Shown: positions 35,034-45,689, counted from the stretch's first letter. The stretch: 64,000 nt of DNA from Beijerinckia indica subsp. indica ATCC 9039 (GCF_000019845.1 NC_010581.1:434001-498000); one strand, 5' to 3'. The notes: generated by a model from the letters alone, not told the origin. Made by a program: numbers and translations.

Positions 35034-36200
35034 TTAATCGCCAGCGAGAACCATATCGTCACGGTGAATAAGCGCCGTGCGGCCAGGCATGCCAAGCAGG
35101 CTTTCAATATCCTTTGAATTGCGTCCGGCAAGCAGGATCGCGTCGCTGGCATCATAGGCGGTGAGACCGCGGCCAATTTCCGCGCCCTGTGGATCGCGGA
35201 TCAGAACGCAATCGCCGCGCGCGAAATGACCATCGACTCTGACAATGCCGGCGGGCAACAGGCTATTGCCGTTGGCGATCGCTTGCGCTGCGCCGGCGTC
35301 AATATGCAAGACGCCGCGGGGTTCGAGCGAACCGGCGATCCATTTCTTGCGGGCCGTCACGGGATTGGAGCCGGTCAGGAACCAGGTGCAAGGTGCCCCC
35401 GCCGCGATGCGGGATACCGGATGTTCCACCCTTCCGTCGGCGATCACCATATGCGTACCGCCAGTCGTCGCGATCTTGGCGGCTTCGATCTTGGTCCGCA
35501 TGCCGCCGCGCGAGAAAGCGGAAGCCGCGCCACCGGCCATAGCCTCGATTTCGGCATTGATGCGCGGCACCAGGGGAATCAATTCGGCTGTGGGATCGTC
35601 GGCGGGTGGCGCCGTATAGAGACCTGCGACATCCGAGAGCAGAATGAGGAGGTCGGCGCTTGCCATTGTGGCGACGCGCGCGGCGAGGCGATCATTGTCG
35701 CCATAGCGAATCTCGCTCGTCGCCACTGTGTCGTTTTCATTGATGACCGGCACGGCGCGCAGATCGAGCAAGCGGCCGATGGTCGCGCGCGCATTGAGAT
35801 AACGGCGGCGCTTTTCCGTATCGCCGAGCGTGACGAGAATCTGGCCTGCAGTGATGCCCCGATCGCCAAGAACCTCGGCCCAGGTCCGGGCGAGGGCGAT
35901 CTGGCCGACGGCGGCGGCGGCCTGGCTGTCCTCCAGACGAAGGGCGCCATCCGGCAGGCCAAGCACCGTGCGTCCCAGCGCGATGGAACCGGACGAGACT
36001 ACAAGCACATCCGCGCCGGCGCCATGCAGTTTGGCGATATCTTGCGCCAGGGCGTCAAGCCACGCGCGCTTGACGCCGCCCTGCCCACGGTCGACGAGGA
36101 GGGAAGAGCCGACCTTGATGACGATGCGTCTGAAGCCGCCGAGCGAGGGAAGGGCAGGGGAAGGCATTGCGGCTTGTTGTTCAGGAAGAGTCAATCGCAT
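35034..36200 (-). CDS. proB: Glutamate 5-kinase
   Basis: First step of proline synthesis: phosphorylates glutamate with ATP. 388 residues. The amino-acid kinase domain (about 25-275) has [13 protein letters not shown] and the feedback-site phrase [25 protein letters not shown] in pieces; a PUA domain makes up the C-terminal third. Its start overlaps the end of obgE by 10 bases. Confidence 0.96.
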   Translation of the reverse strand: MRLTLPEQQAAMPSPALPSLGGFRRIVIKVGSSLLVDRGQGGVKRAWLDALAQDIAKLHGAGADVLVVSSGSIALGRTVLGLPDGALRLEDSQAAAAVGQIALARTWAEVLGDRGITAGQILVTLGDTEKRRRYLNARATIGRLLDLRAVPVINENDTVATSEIRYGDNDRLAARVATMASADLLILLSDVAGLYTAPPADDPTAELIPLVPRINAEIEAMAGGAASAFSRGGMRTKIEAAKIATTGGTHMVIADGRVEHPVSRIAAGAPCTWFLTGSNPVTARKKWIAGSLEPRGVLHIDAGAAQAIANGNSLLPAGIVRVDGHFARGDCVLIRDPQGAEIGRGLTAYDASDAILLAGRNSKDIESLLGMPGRTALIHRDDMVLAGD

Positions 36201-37237
36201 GGATGCCAGGATGTCGCGGCGGGTTCGGCTGCGGCCTCTTGCGCGGCGCCGGCCGCGTCGATCGCCGCCAGCAGGCTTTGAAGGGTTTCGGTCAGATTTG
36301 TATGAGTCGCCGCCGAGAGTTTGAGAGGCGTGCGCTTGGCGGCACGTTTCAACCGCGCCATTTGATTTTTCAGCGTCTCGGCATCCACCGTATCGATCTT
36401 CGAAAGGGCCACGATCTCAGGCTTTTCGTCGAGACCATTGCCATAGGCTGCGAGTTCCTTGCGGATCGTCTTATACGCTTTGCCGGCATGTTCGCAGCCG
36501 GCATCGACGAGATGCAAAAGGACCCGGCAGCGCTCGACATGGCCGAGGAATCGATCGCCAAGCCCGACACCCTCATGCGCGCCCTCGATGAGGCCCGGAA
36601 TATCGGCGAGGACGAATTCACGATCGCCATAAGCAACGACGCCGAGCTGCGGATGCAGGGTGGTGAAGGGATAATCGGCGATTTTCGGGCGGGCCGCGCT
36701 GACCGTGGAGAGAAAAGTCGATTTGCCGGCATTGGGCAGGCCCACAAGACCGGCATCGGCGATCAGTTTCAGGCGCAGCCAGAGGGTCATTTCCTCACCC
36801 TCCTGGCCGGGATTGGCGCGGCGTGGCGCCTGATTGGTGGAGGTCTTGAAATGTGCGTTGCCGAAACCGCCATTGCCGCCGCGTGCAAGGCAGACGCTTT
36901 GGCCAATCTCGGTGAGATCGGCGATCAGGGTCTCCCCATCCTCGTCGAAAATCTGGGTTCCGGCCGGCACTTTGAGGATACAATCGGCACCGCGCGCGCC
37001 AGCCCGGTTCTTACCCATGCCATGGGTGCCGGTCTTGGCTTTGAAATGTTGCTGGTAGCGGTAATCGATCAAGGTGTTGAGACCTTCGACGCAGAGCGCG
37101 ACGACATCGCCACCGCGTCCGCCGTCGCCGCCGTCCGGTCCACCGAATTCAATGAATTTCTCATGGCGAAAGGATAGGCAGCCGGCGCCGCCATCGCCCG
37201 AGCGGATGTAGATCCTGGCTTGATCCAGAAATTTCAT
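36191..37237 (-). CDS. obgE: Obg-family GTPase
   Basis: Essential GTPase in large-subunit ribosome maturation and stress control. 348 residues from ATG 37237, whose first residues [19 protein letters not shown] are the conserved Obg start; the longer frame to 37339 is not supported. Obg fold about 1-158 with the glycine-rich repeats, G domain after it with GLPNAGKST (G1), DIPGLIEGA (G3) and a SKID element in the G4 region. A short Ala-rich tail replaces a longer C-terminal domain. Downstream of rplU-rpmA as in most bacteria. Confidence 0.96.
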   Translation of the reverse strand: MKFLDQARIYIRSGDGGAGCLSFRHEKFIEFGGPDGGDGGRGGDVVALCVEGLNTLIDYRYQQHFKAKTGTHGMGKNRAGARGADCILKVPAGTQIFDEDGETLIADLTEIGQSVCLARGGNGGFGNAHFKTSTNQAPRRANPGQEGEEMTLWLRLKLIADAGLVGLPNAGKSTFLSTVSAARPKIADYPFTTLHPQLGVVAYGDREFVLADIPGLIEGAHEGVGLGDRFLGHVERCRVLLHLVDAGCEHAGKAYKTIRKELAAYGNGLDEKPEIVALSKIDTVDAETLKNQMARLKRAAKRTPLKLSAATHTNLTETLQSLLAAIDAAGAAQEAAAEPAATSWHPCD

Positions 37238-37366
37238 GGCCAAATGCCTAATGCGTATGAACGCGGTGTCAAGAAAAAGCCTGTCTCCACGGTCACTCTT
37301 GGTGACCGATGGTATAGGCGGCATGATCGGATCGGGCACGAAAGATGGCGTGCCCGATGCGGAAAT

Positions 37367-38023
37367 TCAACTTTCGACTGAGGGCTGGAAGGAAGCTCTC
37401 AGAGCATCTTGCCGGTCTTTCGTCTGATGGATCATTGGCGGCATGCCGCGCGGCGGATGCTGCTGGACCCAGGTCTTGCGATCGAATTCGAAACGATCGC
37501 ATGGATGCAGGCCGCCGCGCGCCGGCAGGTAATCGAGGCCTGAATCGACATAAGTGAAACCACTCTTCTCCAGCACCCGATGCGAGGCCGGATTAATGGC
37601 GCGGACATTGGCCAGGATGCGATGGGCCGATGTCACGCTGAAAAGGCTGTTGACCATGCCTTTGACAGCTTCCGTCGCATAGCCTTTGCCGGATGACGTC
37701 GGTGCGATGACATAGCCGAGCTCAAGATCGTGGTGTCCGGCGAGCGTGGCGCTGACGAGTCCGATCAAGGGGCGCTCGGGGCGCTTCAGGGTAATGGCGA
37801 GAATCAGGCCCTTACCATTCGCATTGTCGGCGCGCGCCTGGAAGATGAACCGTTCGGCTTCCCCCACCGGATAGGGGTGGGGAATGGCGGCCGTCATTTT
37901 GGCGGTTTCCGGCAGGCTCGCGAAAGTGGAAATGGCGGCGGCATCGGCGACGCGGGGCCAGCGCAGCCAGAGCCGTTTGGTCTCGATGCGAAAAATATCA
38001 TCGGAGGTCAGATCCGGGAACAT
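37367..38023 (-). CDS. GNAT-family acetyltransferase, RimJ/RimL-like
   Basis: Transfers an acetyl group from acetyl-CoA to an unknown amine; 218 residues. N-terminal strand FRIETKRLWLRWPRVADAAAI and the acetyl-CoA loop YVIAPTSSGKGYATEAVKGM with QxxGxG-like spacing are visible, then INPASHRVLEKSGF. A C-terminal tail of about 40 residues is low in conservation. Between rpmA and obgE, an arrangement also found in other Hyphomicrobiales. Confidence 0.82.
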   Translation of the reverse strand: MFPDLTSDDIFRIETKRLWLRWPRVADAAAISTFASLPETAKMTAAIPHPYPVGEAERFIFQARADNANGKGLILAITLKRPERPLIGLVSATLAGHHDLELGYVIAPTSSGKGYATEAVKGMVNSLFSVTSAHRILANVRAINPASHRVLEKSGFTYVDSGLDYLPARGGLHPCDRFEFDRKTWVQQHPPRGMPPMIHQTKDRQDALRASFQPSVES

Positions 38024-38271
38024 CGTTCAACTCCGCTGCGACCACGCGCCGTTCATCCCGCAGGATGATGACATTATGAGGAAGCCGATCCTGCCGAGAT
38101 ATTGGAAGTACCTTGGCTTTCCGGCAAAAATATGAGCCTAAACAAATAATTAAAGCTAGAATATCAACCAAGATGATCCCGTTTTTGGGATCAATTTAAC
38201 GCGTTACAAAAATCTGGAGCATCGCACTCAAAAATCGATGCTCCATTGGTGCGCGGCCGAAAACGCGCATG

Positions 38272-38300
38272 AAAAAAGGGAGGTGGCCGTCCCACCTCCC
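38272..38300 (-). terminator. Intrinsic terminator after rpmA
   Basis: On the minus strand GGGAGGTGG and CCACCTCCC pair perfectly around 5 bases, followed by six T. It would end the rplU-rpmA transcript before the GNAT-obgE-pro genes, which then need another promoter or read-through. Confidence 0.9.
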
Positions 38301-38420
38301 TTTAGACCCCAGAGGGGTCGGCGGATGATTTCCTGTTTTACCAGGCGGTTTCTTTCGAGAAACCGATCCACCAGGTCCGTGGGAACAGGTGGAGCGATTC
38401 GCCTCGAAAAGCTCACCTGA

Positions 38421-38696
38421 TTATTCGGCCGCCTCGGCGGCTTTCGGTGGTATGACCGAAATATAGGAACGGCCATTGGCCTTGGTTTGGAAAAATACTT
38501 GTCCTGCCGTCAGGGCGAACAAAGTATGATCTTTGCCAATGCCGACATTGCTGCCGGGATGCCATTTGGTACCGCGTTGGCGGACAATAATATTGCCGCC
38601 GATGACGGCTTCGCCGCCGAATTTCTTTACACCGAGGCGTCGGCCGTCGGAATCGCGTCCGTTTCGTGACGAGCCGCCTGCTTTTTTATGTGCCAT
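38421..38696 (-). CDS. rpmA: 50S ribosomal protein L27
   Basis: Ribosomal protein at the peptidyl transferase centre, 91 residues. N-terminal [21 protein letters not shown] is the signature, with the tail end reading PPKAAEAAE. There is no N-terminal extension of the kind cleaved in Firmicutes. Follows rplU after 40 bases. Confidence 0.98.
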   Translation of the reverse strand: MAHKKAGGSSRNGRDSDGRRLGVKKFGGEAVIGGNIIVRQRGTKWHPGSNVGIGKDHTLFALTAGQVFFQTKANGRSYISVIPPKAAEAAE

Positions 38697-38736
38697 GATC
38701 CTGCTTCCAAAAAATTGCGCGCCGGGTTTCGGGCGT

Positions 38737-39048
38737 TCAGGCGTTGATTCCGGTGATCTTGACCAGGGTCAGATCCTGCCTGTGGCCACGCTTGCGCTTC
38801 GAATTCTGCCGACGGCGTTTCTTGAAGGAGATAACCTTCGGCCCACGCGTCTGTTCGACGATTTCGCCGGATACGGTTGCACCCGCAATGAAAGGCGCGC
38901 CGATCTTGGGCTCGCCTTCGCCGGCAAGCATCAGGACGGAATCGAAAGTGACGGCATCGCCGGGCTCGCCCTGAAGCGTCATGACGGTAATGATATCGTC
39001 GGCGGCGACGCTATATTGCTTGCCCCCGGTTTTAATGACTGCGAACAT
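38737..39048 (-). CDS. rplU: 50S ribosomal protein L21
   Basis: Ribosomal protein L21, 103 residues, from [18 protein letters not shown] to the basic motif [17 protein letters not shown]. First gene of the unit; the leader upstream is about 260 bases long. Confidence 0.98.
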   Translation of the reverse strand: MFAVIKTGGKQYSVAADDIITVMTLQGEPGDAVTFDSVLMLAGEGEPKIGAPFIAGATVSGEIVEQTRGPKVISFKKRRRQNSKRKRGHRQDLTLVKITGINA

Positions 39049-39623
39049 CGTTTTTCCTAGTGTTCGATCCGGCTCCTGTTTCCGCTCTCGCAGACCTGGC
39101 TCTCATAAGCCCTGACGCGGAATGGAAACGGCCGGCTTCTTTGCAGTTTGTTGCGTCCTAAGACGCGGCGAGCTCGATGCGATCTTCTCGCTCCAAGCAT
39201 TTCCCCCATGACGCCTGCCGATTCTCACCGGATCACGAGGCTAACCGCGCCGTGCAATCAAGCTGAACGAACAATGAAAGGAAAACGCGGCTGACAAGCC
39301 GCGCTGCATATTTCTAGTCACGCTCGACTATTTTGTCAAGGATGCATGTATCAAGCCGAAGGATCGCTGCCCCATTGAACACATCCTGCCGTATTTGAGC
39401 CATCTTCGAAGATCTTAACGATAGAGGCGAATATCTTTGGGGGGCGCGCTGGATCGACCCTTCCAGCGATGTAAGGTTCCGCCAAGATCCGTATGATTCT
39501 TTTAAAGTCTTCGAGCCGTGTCGATGGTCTTGTCTTACGCGAGTCGTCAATTTCGACGATGCGGCTGAAACGATTTGGAAAAACGTCTTGCCACGGCTAT
39601 GGTCCAAAAAATGACGGAAGAGA
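39049..39623. other. Long leader and promoter region of rplU, and upstream flank of the M23 gene
   Basis: No gene is accepted here. A 97-codon frame on the minus strand at 39314-39607 covers the promoter of rplU and has no family features. The right-hand part must also contain the promoter of the divergent M23 peptidase gene, but no clear -35/-10 pair was picked. Confidence 0.45.
39311..39339 (-). promoter_or_regulatory. Sigma-70 promoter of rplU-rpmA
   Basis: On the minus strand TTGACA (39339-39334) and TAGAAA (39316-39311) are separated by 17 bases. Transcription would begin near 39303, giving a leader of roughly 250 bases before rplU, long enough for autogenous control by L21. Confidence 0.65.
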
Positions 39624-41711
39624 ATGCATTTTTACGGCGGCGTGATGCGGATGCGTAGTCTGGCCGCGTATCGATCGACGGATCGCCGTGGCGGCGCGGT
39701 GGAACTCGGCAACGAGCCGGCGATCGATACGGATGGTGAGCAACACGATATTTTCGATCGGCGACAGGTGTCCCTGCGCTGGCTTGCCGGTACGATCCTC
39801 ACCGGCCTGTCCGGGGCGGGGTTGATCGGCGCGGCCATCTACGCGGCTTTCGATCATCAGTCGCATTTTGCCGAGGCGCCGATGCTGGCCGCCCCCCCCC
39901 ATAGGGAAACGGCGCAGGAAAGCGGAATCAATGGGCGCAAGGGCGATCGGCTGGTCAAATCCGTCGATATTGTCGCTGCCAAACAGTCATTTCGTGCGCC
40001 GATGACCTTGAAGATCGGTGAGAAGGAAGTCGTCAAGACACATTCGTTCACGCGGGTCGAAACCACTTTGTTGCAAGCCAGCGCCGGCTATGGCGACGAT
40101 ATTCCGCCGTTCAATCCGCTCAAACTTCTTGCCGATGCGCGCAATCCCGTCGATGTGCCGCAAGAACCCGTGCAGGACGATGCCGAAGTCTCCTGGGCAT
40201 TGCGCGATCTTGTCGGCCAGCCGGTTTCGACGCAGGCCGTATTGTCCGGCGATGAAGTCCAGGCGCAATTGGCCGAGCAGATCAAGAATCCGATGAATGC
40301 CGGCACGAAGCTTTTGACCCTGCCGCCGCAGATGCTCTTGATGAAGACGAGCCGGGCCAATCCCCTGGGCAATGGCATAGGGCATAATTTCGGCCGATCC
40401 GGTGCCGCCGCCGTCCTCGCCTATGCCAATCCGGAGGATACGGGGTTGAATGCCCCCTTCTCCTCGATCGATGTCCGCATGGTGCCGGAAAATGTCACGG
40501 TCGTGGCGCGTTCCTCGGCGTCACCGCAATCCACGCAAAGCGGCGAAAAGCTCGTTGTCCTGCGCCATGGTGAAGCGGTGGAGGATATTTTGCGCAATGC
40601 CGGTCTGTCCAAGGATCGGATTGCCGCGATCATCCAGGCTTTCGGCGCGCGCCGGGGCGAGGCCGCAGTGGCCGAGGGACGCAAGCTGAAATTGCAATTC
40701 GCCGATTTCGATGGCAGTGGCGGCGAGGCGATCTTGGCGAGGCTGTCCGTCTATGCCGACGAGACGCTCGAAACAACGATCGCCATGACCGATCAAGGCC
40801 GTTATATGCGCGTGATCTCCCGGAACGAGGAGCCGGTGGCGCGGCGGCGGTCCGAGGATACGGATGATGACGATGCCGGCGGCATGCGGCTTTATGAGTC
40901 GCTTTACGAGACGGCTCTCAAACAGGATATTCCCAGACGGATTGTCGACGAACTGGTCCGAATCTTCGCCAATGATGTTGATTTCCAGCGTACGGTCGCA
41001 GCGGGAGATTCCTTCTCGGCCTTCTATGATGAGGCCGAGGAAGGCGATCATCTACCGGAATTGCTCTATGCGACGGTGACGACGCGCAACGAAACTTTCC
41101 GCTATTATCGTTTCCAGACACCTGATGACAATGGTGTCGATTTTTATGATCCGAATGGCCGTTCGACCCGCAAGTTCCTGGTGCGCGTGCCGCTTGCCGC
41201 TGAGAAAATGACGTCGGGCTTCGGCACCCGTTTCCATCCCATTCTCGGTTATTCGCGCCCGCATACAGGCGTCGATTGGGCGGCGCCCATTGGCACACCA
41301 ATCTTTGCCGCTGGCAATGGAACCGTGCTCAAGGCAGGCTGGGATTCAGGCTATGGCCGCCGGGTCGAGATCCAGCATGCCAATGGCTATATCACCACCT
41401 ATAATCATATGTCCGGCTTCGCCAAGGGCATGAGCGAGGGGATGCGGGTCCGCCAGGGGCAGGTCATCGGTTACCTCGGCCAGACCGGTCTCGCGACTGG
41501 GCCGCATCTCCATTATGAAGTGATCGTCAACGGCCATTTCGTTGATCCGCTCCGTGTGAAACTCGCCCAGACGCGCGAATTCGACGGACCCATGCTGGCA
41601 ACGTTCAAACGCGAGCGCGAACGGATCGATGGCCTGCTGGCCCTGGCGCCCAATGCGACCAGTTCGATCGTTGCTGATCGCCGTGGTAATCGCAATCGCG
41701 CTATTCCGTAA
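39624..41711 (+). CDS. M23-family peptidase (LytM-type), membrane-anchored
   Basis: Cell-wall endopeptidase or its regulator, 695 residues. One membrane helix lies at about 50-75 after a cytoplasmic N-terminus. A LysM-like or OapA-like module is at about 305-350 (KLVVLRHGEAVEDILRNAG). The zinc peptidase domain is at about 530-650 with GFGTRFHPILGYSRPHTGVDW (first His and Asp) and ATGPHLHYEV (HxH), so the metal ligands are intact. Start not certain: ATG 39624 has GGAAG nearby; Met codons also occur at 39645 and 39651. A C-run within codons about 90-92 is prone to sequencing error. Confidence 0.88.
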   Translation: MHFYGGVMRMRSLAAYRSTDRRGGAVELGNEPAIDTDGEQHDIFDRRQVSLRWLAGTILTGLSGAGLIGAAIYAAFDHQSHFAEAPMLAAPPHRETAQESGINGRKGDRLVKSVDIVAAKQSFRAPMTLKIGEKEVVKTHSFTRVETTLLQASAGYGDDIPPFNPLKLLADARNPVDVPQEPVQDDAEVSWALRDLVGQPVSTQAVLSGDEVQAQLAEQIKNPMNAGTKLLTLPPQMLLMKTSRANPLGNGIGHNFGRSGAAAVLAYANPEDTGLNAPFSSIDVRMVPENVTVVARSSASPQSTQSGEKLVVLRHGEAVEDILRNAGLSKDRIAAIIQAFGARRGEAAVAEGRKLKLQFADFDGSGGEAILARLSVYADETLETTIAMTDQGRYMRVISRNEEPVARRRSEDTDDDDAGGMRLYESLYETALKQDIPRRIVDELVRIFANDVDFQRTVAAGDSFSAFYDEAEEGDHLPELLYATVTTRNETFRYYRFQTPDDNGVDFYDPNGRSTRKFLVRVPLAAEKMTSGFGTRFHPILGYSRPHTGVDWAAPIGTPIFAAGNGTVLKAGWDSGYGRRVEIQHANGYITTYNHMSGFAKGMSEGMRVRQGQVIGYLGQTGLATGPHLHYEVIVNGHFVDPLRVKLAQTREFDGPMLATFKRERERIDGLLALAPNATSSIVADRRGNRNRAIP

Positions 41712-41885
41712 AAGCGGACGCTCTCTCCATCCAATGTCTCGTGATGGAGCAGGGGCCGCCAGTCCAAGCGGTCACCGTCAAAGCCAATCGGCAAGTCGCA
41801 AAAAGTGAAAAGCCAATGGCCTGGTGAGGGGCATCAAAGCTCGTAAAGCGGACGACCTTTCCCCTTGCCCGTGCTACGACACGGA

Positions 41886-42440
41886 ATGCGATTCCTCAAA
41901 GAATTGACGGCGCTATTGAGTTGCGATCCCGTGCGGATGGCTGTTCTGAGGACGGTGCGATCCTTGGACCTGCCTGATAGCTGGGTTGGCGCCGGCTTTG
42001 TCCGCGATGCCGTTTGGGATCATCTTCATGGCTACGCCAATCGCACGATCGAAGGCGACGTGGACGTTGTTTGGTTCGATGATGGGGCTTTATCGCCAGA
42101 GTTAGATCGAGAGTTGGAGCGAAGGTTATCGCTTGTTGATCCAGCTTTTAAGTGGTCCGTGAAAAATCAGGCCCGAATGCATTTACGAAACGGTGATGCT
42201 GCCTATACTTCTGTAAGTCAGGCGATGTCCTATTGGCCCGAGACGGCAACAGCCGTCGCCGCTCGCATCGGAGATGATGGGAGGCTTCACATCAACGCCC
42301 CTCTAGGCCTTGATGACCTCTATGCTATGCATTTACGACCGACCCAAATGTTTATAAGCGCGAGGCGTTGCATCTTCGACCAACGAGTTAAAGAAAAGCG
42401 CTGGCTTGAGCGATATCCACTGCTCCGAATTGTACCGTGA
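41886..42440 (+). CDS. Nucleotidyltransferase-fold family protein
   Basis: Product of 184 residues resembling the small bacterial nucleotidyltransferase-like family once called DUF925. The motif DSWVGAGFVRDAVWDHLHG followed by IEGDVDVVWFDD gives the GG/GS-like turn and the metal-binding Asp pair (DVDVVWFD). The phrase LGLDDLYAMHLRPT is also typical. Substrate unknown. Start could also be a TTG at 41865. Low-conflict codon use; no operon partner. Confidence 0.75.
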   Translation: MRFLKELTALLSCDPVRMAVLRTVRSLDLPDSWVGAGFVRDAVWDHLHGYANRTIEGDVDVVWFDDGALSPELDRELERRLSLVDPAFKWSVKNQARMHLRNGDAAYTSVSQAMSYWPETATAVAARIGDDGRLHINAPLGLDDLYAMHLRPTQMFISARRCIFDQRVKEKRWLERYPLLRIVP

Positions 42441-42487
42441 CTTTTCTCCCAAACGCTGATGTTTCCTTATGAGAAGGCGACTGCCCC

Positions 42488-43147
42488 TCAACGCCGGTCG
42501 GAAATGATCGTCGAATTGTCCGAGCCCTGCAATTGTATGCGCAGGACATTGTCGCCATCAAACCAGAGATCGCGGTCGAAGGCGCTGCCTTGCGCGCTGA
42601 TCTTATAATGGTGGGCTTTGACTGCGGCGCCATGGATTTGCACTTGATCCTCGCCGAGATCGTGAAAGGCTATTCTCAAACTCTGGCCATTGGCCGGGTT
42701 GAACCAATCCGGACGGTGCAGAAGGGTGCGGCTCCACAAACTCGCCGGGACGATATCCTTCGGGACGTCCTTACGTGTGCCATCGACATCAAGGCTCGGC
42801 CTGTCGCCGGCCATCGAGAAGGTGATCCGATGGGGCGTGCCATTATCATCCGTTTTCGAGGCGAAGGCGATGAGCTGTTCGCCTTTCCAGGTTTCATCGC
42901 AAACATGTTCATAACGATAGGCTTCGATGAACATGACCTTCACATGGATCGATGTCTCGATCCGCACTTTGGTCGTATCGCCCTGTTTGTCGATATCAAC
43001 GCTATTGGTGCCGATCTTGTCGCCCTGGCGGATAATATCGAAGACCATATGGGTCGTTTTGCGGGCAAGCGTTTCGGCATGGCCCGCCGTGACGAGAGCA
43101 GGCAGAAGAGCCATAAGGATCCCGAGGATCGAACCGTGATTGCGCAT
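42488..43147 (-). CDS. Secreted protein of unknown function (DUF6134-like)
   Basis: Product of 219 residues with a signal peptide (ILMALLPALVTAGHA, cleavage near residue 24). The mature part is beta-rich and has the phrases GDKIGTNSVDIDKQGD and YRYEHVCDETWKGEQL, like periplasmic proteins of the family I recall as DUF6134. No catalytic motif. Single gene between the nucleotidyltransferase and DUF1345 genes. Confidence 0.7.
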   Translation of the reverse strand: MRNHGSILGILMALLPALVTAGHAETLARKTTHMVFDIIRQGDKIGTNSVDIDKQGDTTKVRIETSIHVKVMFIEAYRYEHVCDETWKGEQLIAFASKTDDNGTPHRITFSMAGDRPSLDVDGTRKDVPKDIVPASLWSRTLLHRPDWFNPANGQSLRIAFHDLGEDQVQIHGAAVKAHHYKISAQGSAFDRDLWFDGDNVLRIQLQGSDNSTIISDRR

Positions 43148-43216
43148 TTCATTCCCTTTCGGGGCAGGCGATGAATATCGCGCTATCCTGAAGCCGTGAC
43201 CTTTTCTGGGCCTTTT

Positions 43217-43939
43217 CTACAACAGCCCGGCGACAATATTGACCGTGAGTGCGAGGACCGCGCTATTGAAGAAAAACGAGAGGATGCAGTGAACCAGCGC
43301 CGTGCGCCGCATCAAGCGCGAGGAAAGGCCGATATCGGCGGTCTGCGAGGCGACCCCGATCACATAGGAGAAATAAAGAAAATCATAATAATCGGGATCG
43401 ATCGTGCCCGGAAAGACGAGCCCGCCGCGGTCCTCCGGTTTCTGGTCCGGCTCGGCTTCGAAGGCGTCGTAATATTCATGCGCGTAATGCAGCGCGAAAC
43501 TCAGATGGATGAAAAACCAAGCGTTGAGGATCGTGACTCCGGTCAAGGCAAAATACCAGCCGGCATGCGATGCGGCCATGCTCTTGATGGTCGAAAGCTC
43601 CAGCACGATCGAAGCGATCGCGGCAAAGGCCGCGACTGCTGTCAGAACCAGGATCAGAAACTTGCCTTCATCCGTTTCCTTGGCGCGCTGGCGCATGGTG
43701 GCCGGCGTCGCTTTATGGATCATCCGGAGCGACAGAAAAAAATAGACCCATATGCCGATGTTCCAGGCCAGCAGCAGTCTTGTATTGGCCAGCAGACTGG
43801 ACGGTAACAGAAACCCGGTGGCAATACCGGTGAGGAACCCGATGAAGAGACGCGGATGCGCGCGGCCGATCCGATAAGGCCGCAACAAGGTGTAAAGCCA
43901 CAACGCGGCGCTCTTTGCGCGAGGCGCCACGGGTTTCAT
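43217..43939 (-). CDS. DUF1345 membrane protein
   Basis: Integral membrane protein of 240 residues with five or six helices. The family phrases SFALHYAHEYYD and FPGTIDPDYYDFLYFSYVIGVASQTADIG (in pieces) are clear. Function unknown. Start taken at ATG 43939; a codon at 43951 is possible. Lies downstream of ispA on the same strand with a 26- to 40-base gap, so may be co-transcribed. Confidence 0.85.
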   Translation of the reverse strand: MKPVAPRAKSAALWLYTLLRPYRIGRAHPRLFIGFLTGIATGFLLPSSLLANTRLLLAWNIGIWVYFFLSLRMIHKATPATMRQRAKETDEGKFLILVLTAVAAFAAIASIVLELSTIKSMAASHAGWYFALTGVTILNAWFFIHLSFALHYAHEYYDAFEAEPDQKPEDRGGLVFPGTIDPDYYDFLYFSYVIGVASQTADIGLSSRLMRRTALVHCILSFFFNSAVLALTVNIVAGLL

Positions 43940-43977
43940 GGCGAGAAGCACGTCATCGGGAAAAGAGCCTCATCAAA

Positions 43978-44910
43978 TCAATTCTTTCGGGTTGCCGCGA
44001 AACGGGCCGCTTCCTTGAGAATATGCGCTTCGCGGCCTTCTGGAAAGGAATCGAGGGCGGCGATCGCCTCGGCGGATAATGTGTCGCGGCGTTTGCGAGC
44101 CGCTTCAAGGCCGAGCGAGGCGACCAGGGTCGCCTTGTTGCGATCGGCATCCTTGCCAGCCTTTTTGCCGAGCGCTTCTGTATCGGCCTCGACATCGAGA
44201 ATATCATCGGCCACCTGGAAGGCCGCGCCGAGTGCCTGACCATAGGCCGAGAGCGCCTCGCGCGTCTGCTTGGAGACTCCGGCGAAAATCGCCCCGGCGA
44301 TGACCGCATAATGCAAAAGGGCGCCGGTCTTCATCGATTGCAGTTCGATCACCGCCTCGGCGGTATGCGGGGTCTTGGCCTGTTCGGCTTCGATATCGAG
44401 CACTTGTCCGCCGACCATGCCGCCAACGCCAGCGGCCCGGGCGAGCGCCAGGACGAGTTCGATGCGAATCGCCGGATCCTTATGGGTGGCAGGGTCCGCC
44501 AGGACGTCGAAAGCATAGGTCAAAAGGCCGTCGCCGACGAGAATGGCGGTCGCTTCGTCATAGGCCTTGTGAGTCGTCGGCCGGCCGCGGCGCAAATCAT
44601 CATTGTCGAGCGCCGGCAGATCATCATGCACGAGCGAATAGCAATGGATCATTTCGAGTGCCGAGGCGGCGCGCAGGACGCCCTCTCCTTCGATGCCGAA
44701 CAGCCGCGCTGTCTCAACGAGCAGGAAGGGGCGCAGCCTTTTGCCGCCACCGAGAGAAGCATAGCGCATGGCTTCGAGGAAACGCGGCGGACGCAAGGTT
44801 TCGCCGGGCAGGGGGGAGGGACCGAGCAAATGGTCGAGGGTTTTCTCCGTCGCCTCGGCGATTTGCGTGAGCCGCTGTTGAAAATCTTCCGCCAGGGTGC
44901 CGCCGGTCAT
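43978..44910 (-). CDS. ispA: Farnesyl diphosphate synthase
   Basis: Condenses isopentenyl and dimethylallyl/geranyl diphosphates in isoprenoid synthesis. 310 residues. First Asp-rich motif HDDLPALDNDDLRRG, second QVADDILDVEAD, and the phrase SLGGGKRLRPFLLVETA. Chain-length residues suit C15. Divergent from mtgA; ispG, from the same pathway, lies about 9 kb further on. Confidence 0.94.
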   Translation of the reverse strand: MTGGTLAEDFQQRLTQIAEATEKTLDHLLGPSPLPGETLRPPRFLEAMRYASLGGGKRLRPFLLVETARLFGIEGEGVLRAASALEMIHCYSLVHDDLPALDNDDLRRGRPTTHKAYDEATAILVGDGLLTYAFDVLADPATHKDPAIRIELVLALARAAGVGGMVGGQVLDIEAEQAKTPHTAEAVIELQSMKTGALLHYAVIAGAIFAGVSKQTREALSAYGQALGAAFQVADDILDVEADTEALGKKAGKDADRNKATLVASLGLEAARKRRDTLSAEAIAALDSFPEGREAHILKEAARFAATRKN

Positions 44911-44978
44911 TGTCTCTCCCTATACCAAGGTGGAGGTTCGGCTTGCCCCATCGAGCCGGATCGGTCAAGGCTCAAGCC

Positions 44979-45689
44979 ATGGCTTTCCTGCCTTTCTCTC
45001 GGCTCTTCTCCATCCGCTCGGGCCGTTTCGCTCGCTTCGTGTTCGGTGTCCTGCTGACGCTCGGCCTCGTGCTCGGCAGCCTGCTCGTCGCTTATCGCTT
45101 TCTGGCACCGGTCTCGACCTTGATGGCGTGGCACGAGATTAAAGGGGACGAAGTGGATCGCCACTACCAGCCCCTCGCACGCATCGCGCCGATTCTGGCC
45201 GCTTCCGTCATCGCTTCGGAAGATGCGCGCTTTTGCCAGCATCACGGGGTCGACTGGCAGTCTCTCTCGGAGGTGATGGACAAGGCCAAGGCCCGGGCAG
45301 ACGGGCCCTCGCGCGGTGCCTCGACGATCACTATGCAGACCGCCAAGAACCTCTTCCTCTGGCCTTCGCGTTCCGTCCTGCGCAAAACATTGGAAATTCC
45401 GCTGGCCTTGCTCATCGACGCGGTATGGCCGAAGCGGCGCATTCTGGAAATCTATTTGAATATCGCCGAATGGGGCGATGGTCTCTTTGGTGCGGAGGCG
45501 GCGGCCCGGCATTATTTCGGCAAAAGCGCCGATGCACTTGACCGGCGCGAGGCTGCGCTGCTTGCCACCGCCTTGCCCAATCCGATGCGGCGAAATCCCG
45601 CCTCTCCGACGCGGCTGCATCGCCTGCTCGCGGCGCGAATCGCCGCCCGCGCGGGCGCCATGGGCGCGGATATTACCTGTCTGAAATGA
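44979..45689 (+). CDS. mtgA: Monofunctional peptidoglycan glycosyltransferase
   Basis: Polymerises lipid II into glycan strands at the outer face of the inner membrane. 236 residues with one N-terminal membrane helix (FVFGVLLTLGLVLGSLLVAY) and the GT51 domain. Motifs: ASEDARFCQHHGVDW (catalytic Glu), GASTITMQTAKNLFL and RRILEIYLNIAEWG. Start at ATG 44979 gives a normal N-terminus; the frame opens earlier at 44910, within the ispA start. Confidence 0.94.
   Translation: MAFLPFSRLFSIRSGRFARFVFGVLLTLGLVLGSLLVAYRFLAPVSTLMAWHEIKGDEVDRHYQPLARIAPILAASVIASEDARFCQHHGVDWQSLSEVMDKAKARADGPSRGASTITMQTAKNLFLWPSRSVLRKTLEIPLALLIDAVWPKRRILEIYLNIAEWGDGLFGAEAAARHYFGKSADALDRREAALLATALPNPMRRNPASPTRLHRLLAARIAARAGAMGADITCLK

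Noticed and set aside
39314..39607. 97-codon frame on the minus strand upstream of rplU
   Set aside because: It covers the predicted rplU promoter, and its composition does not look coding.
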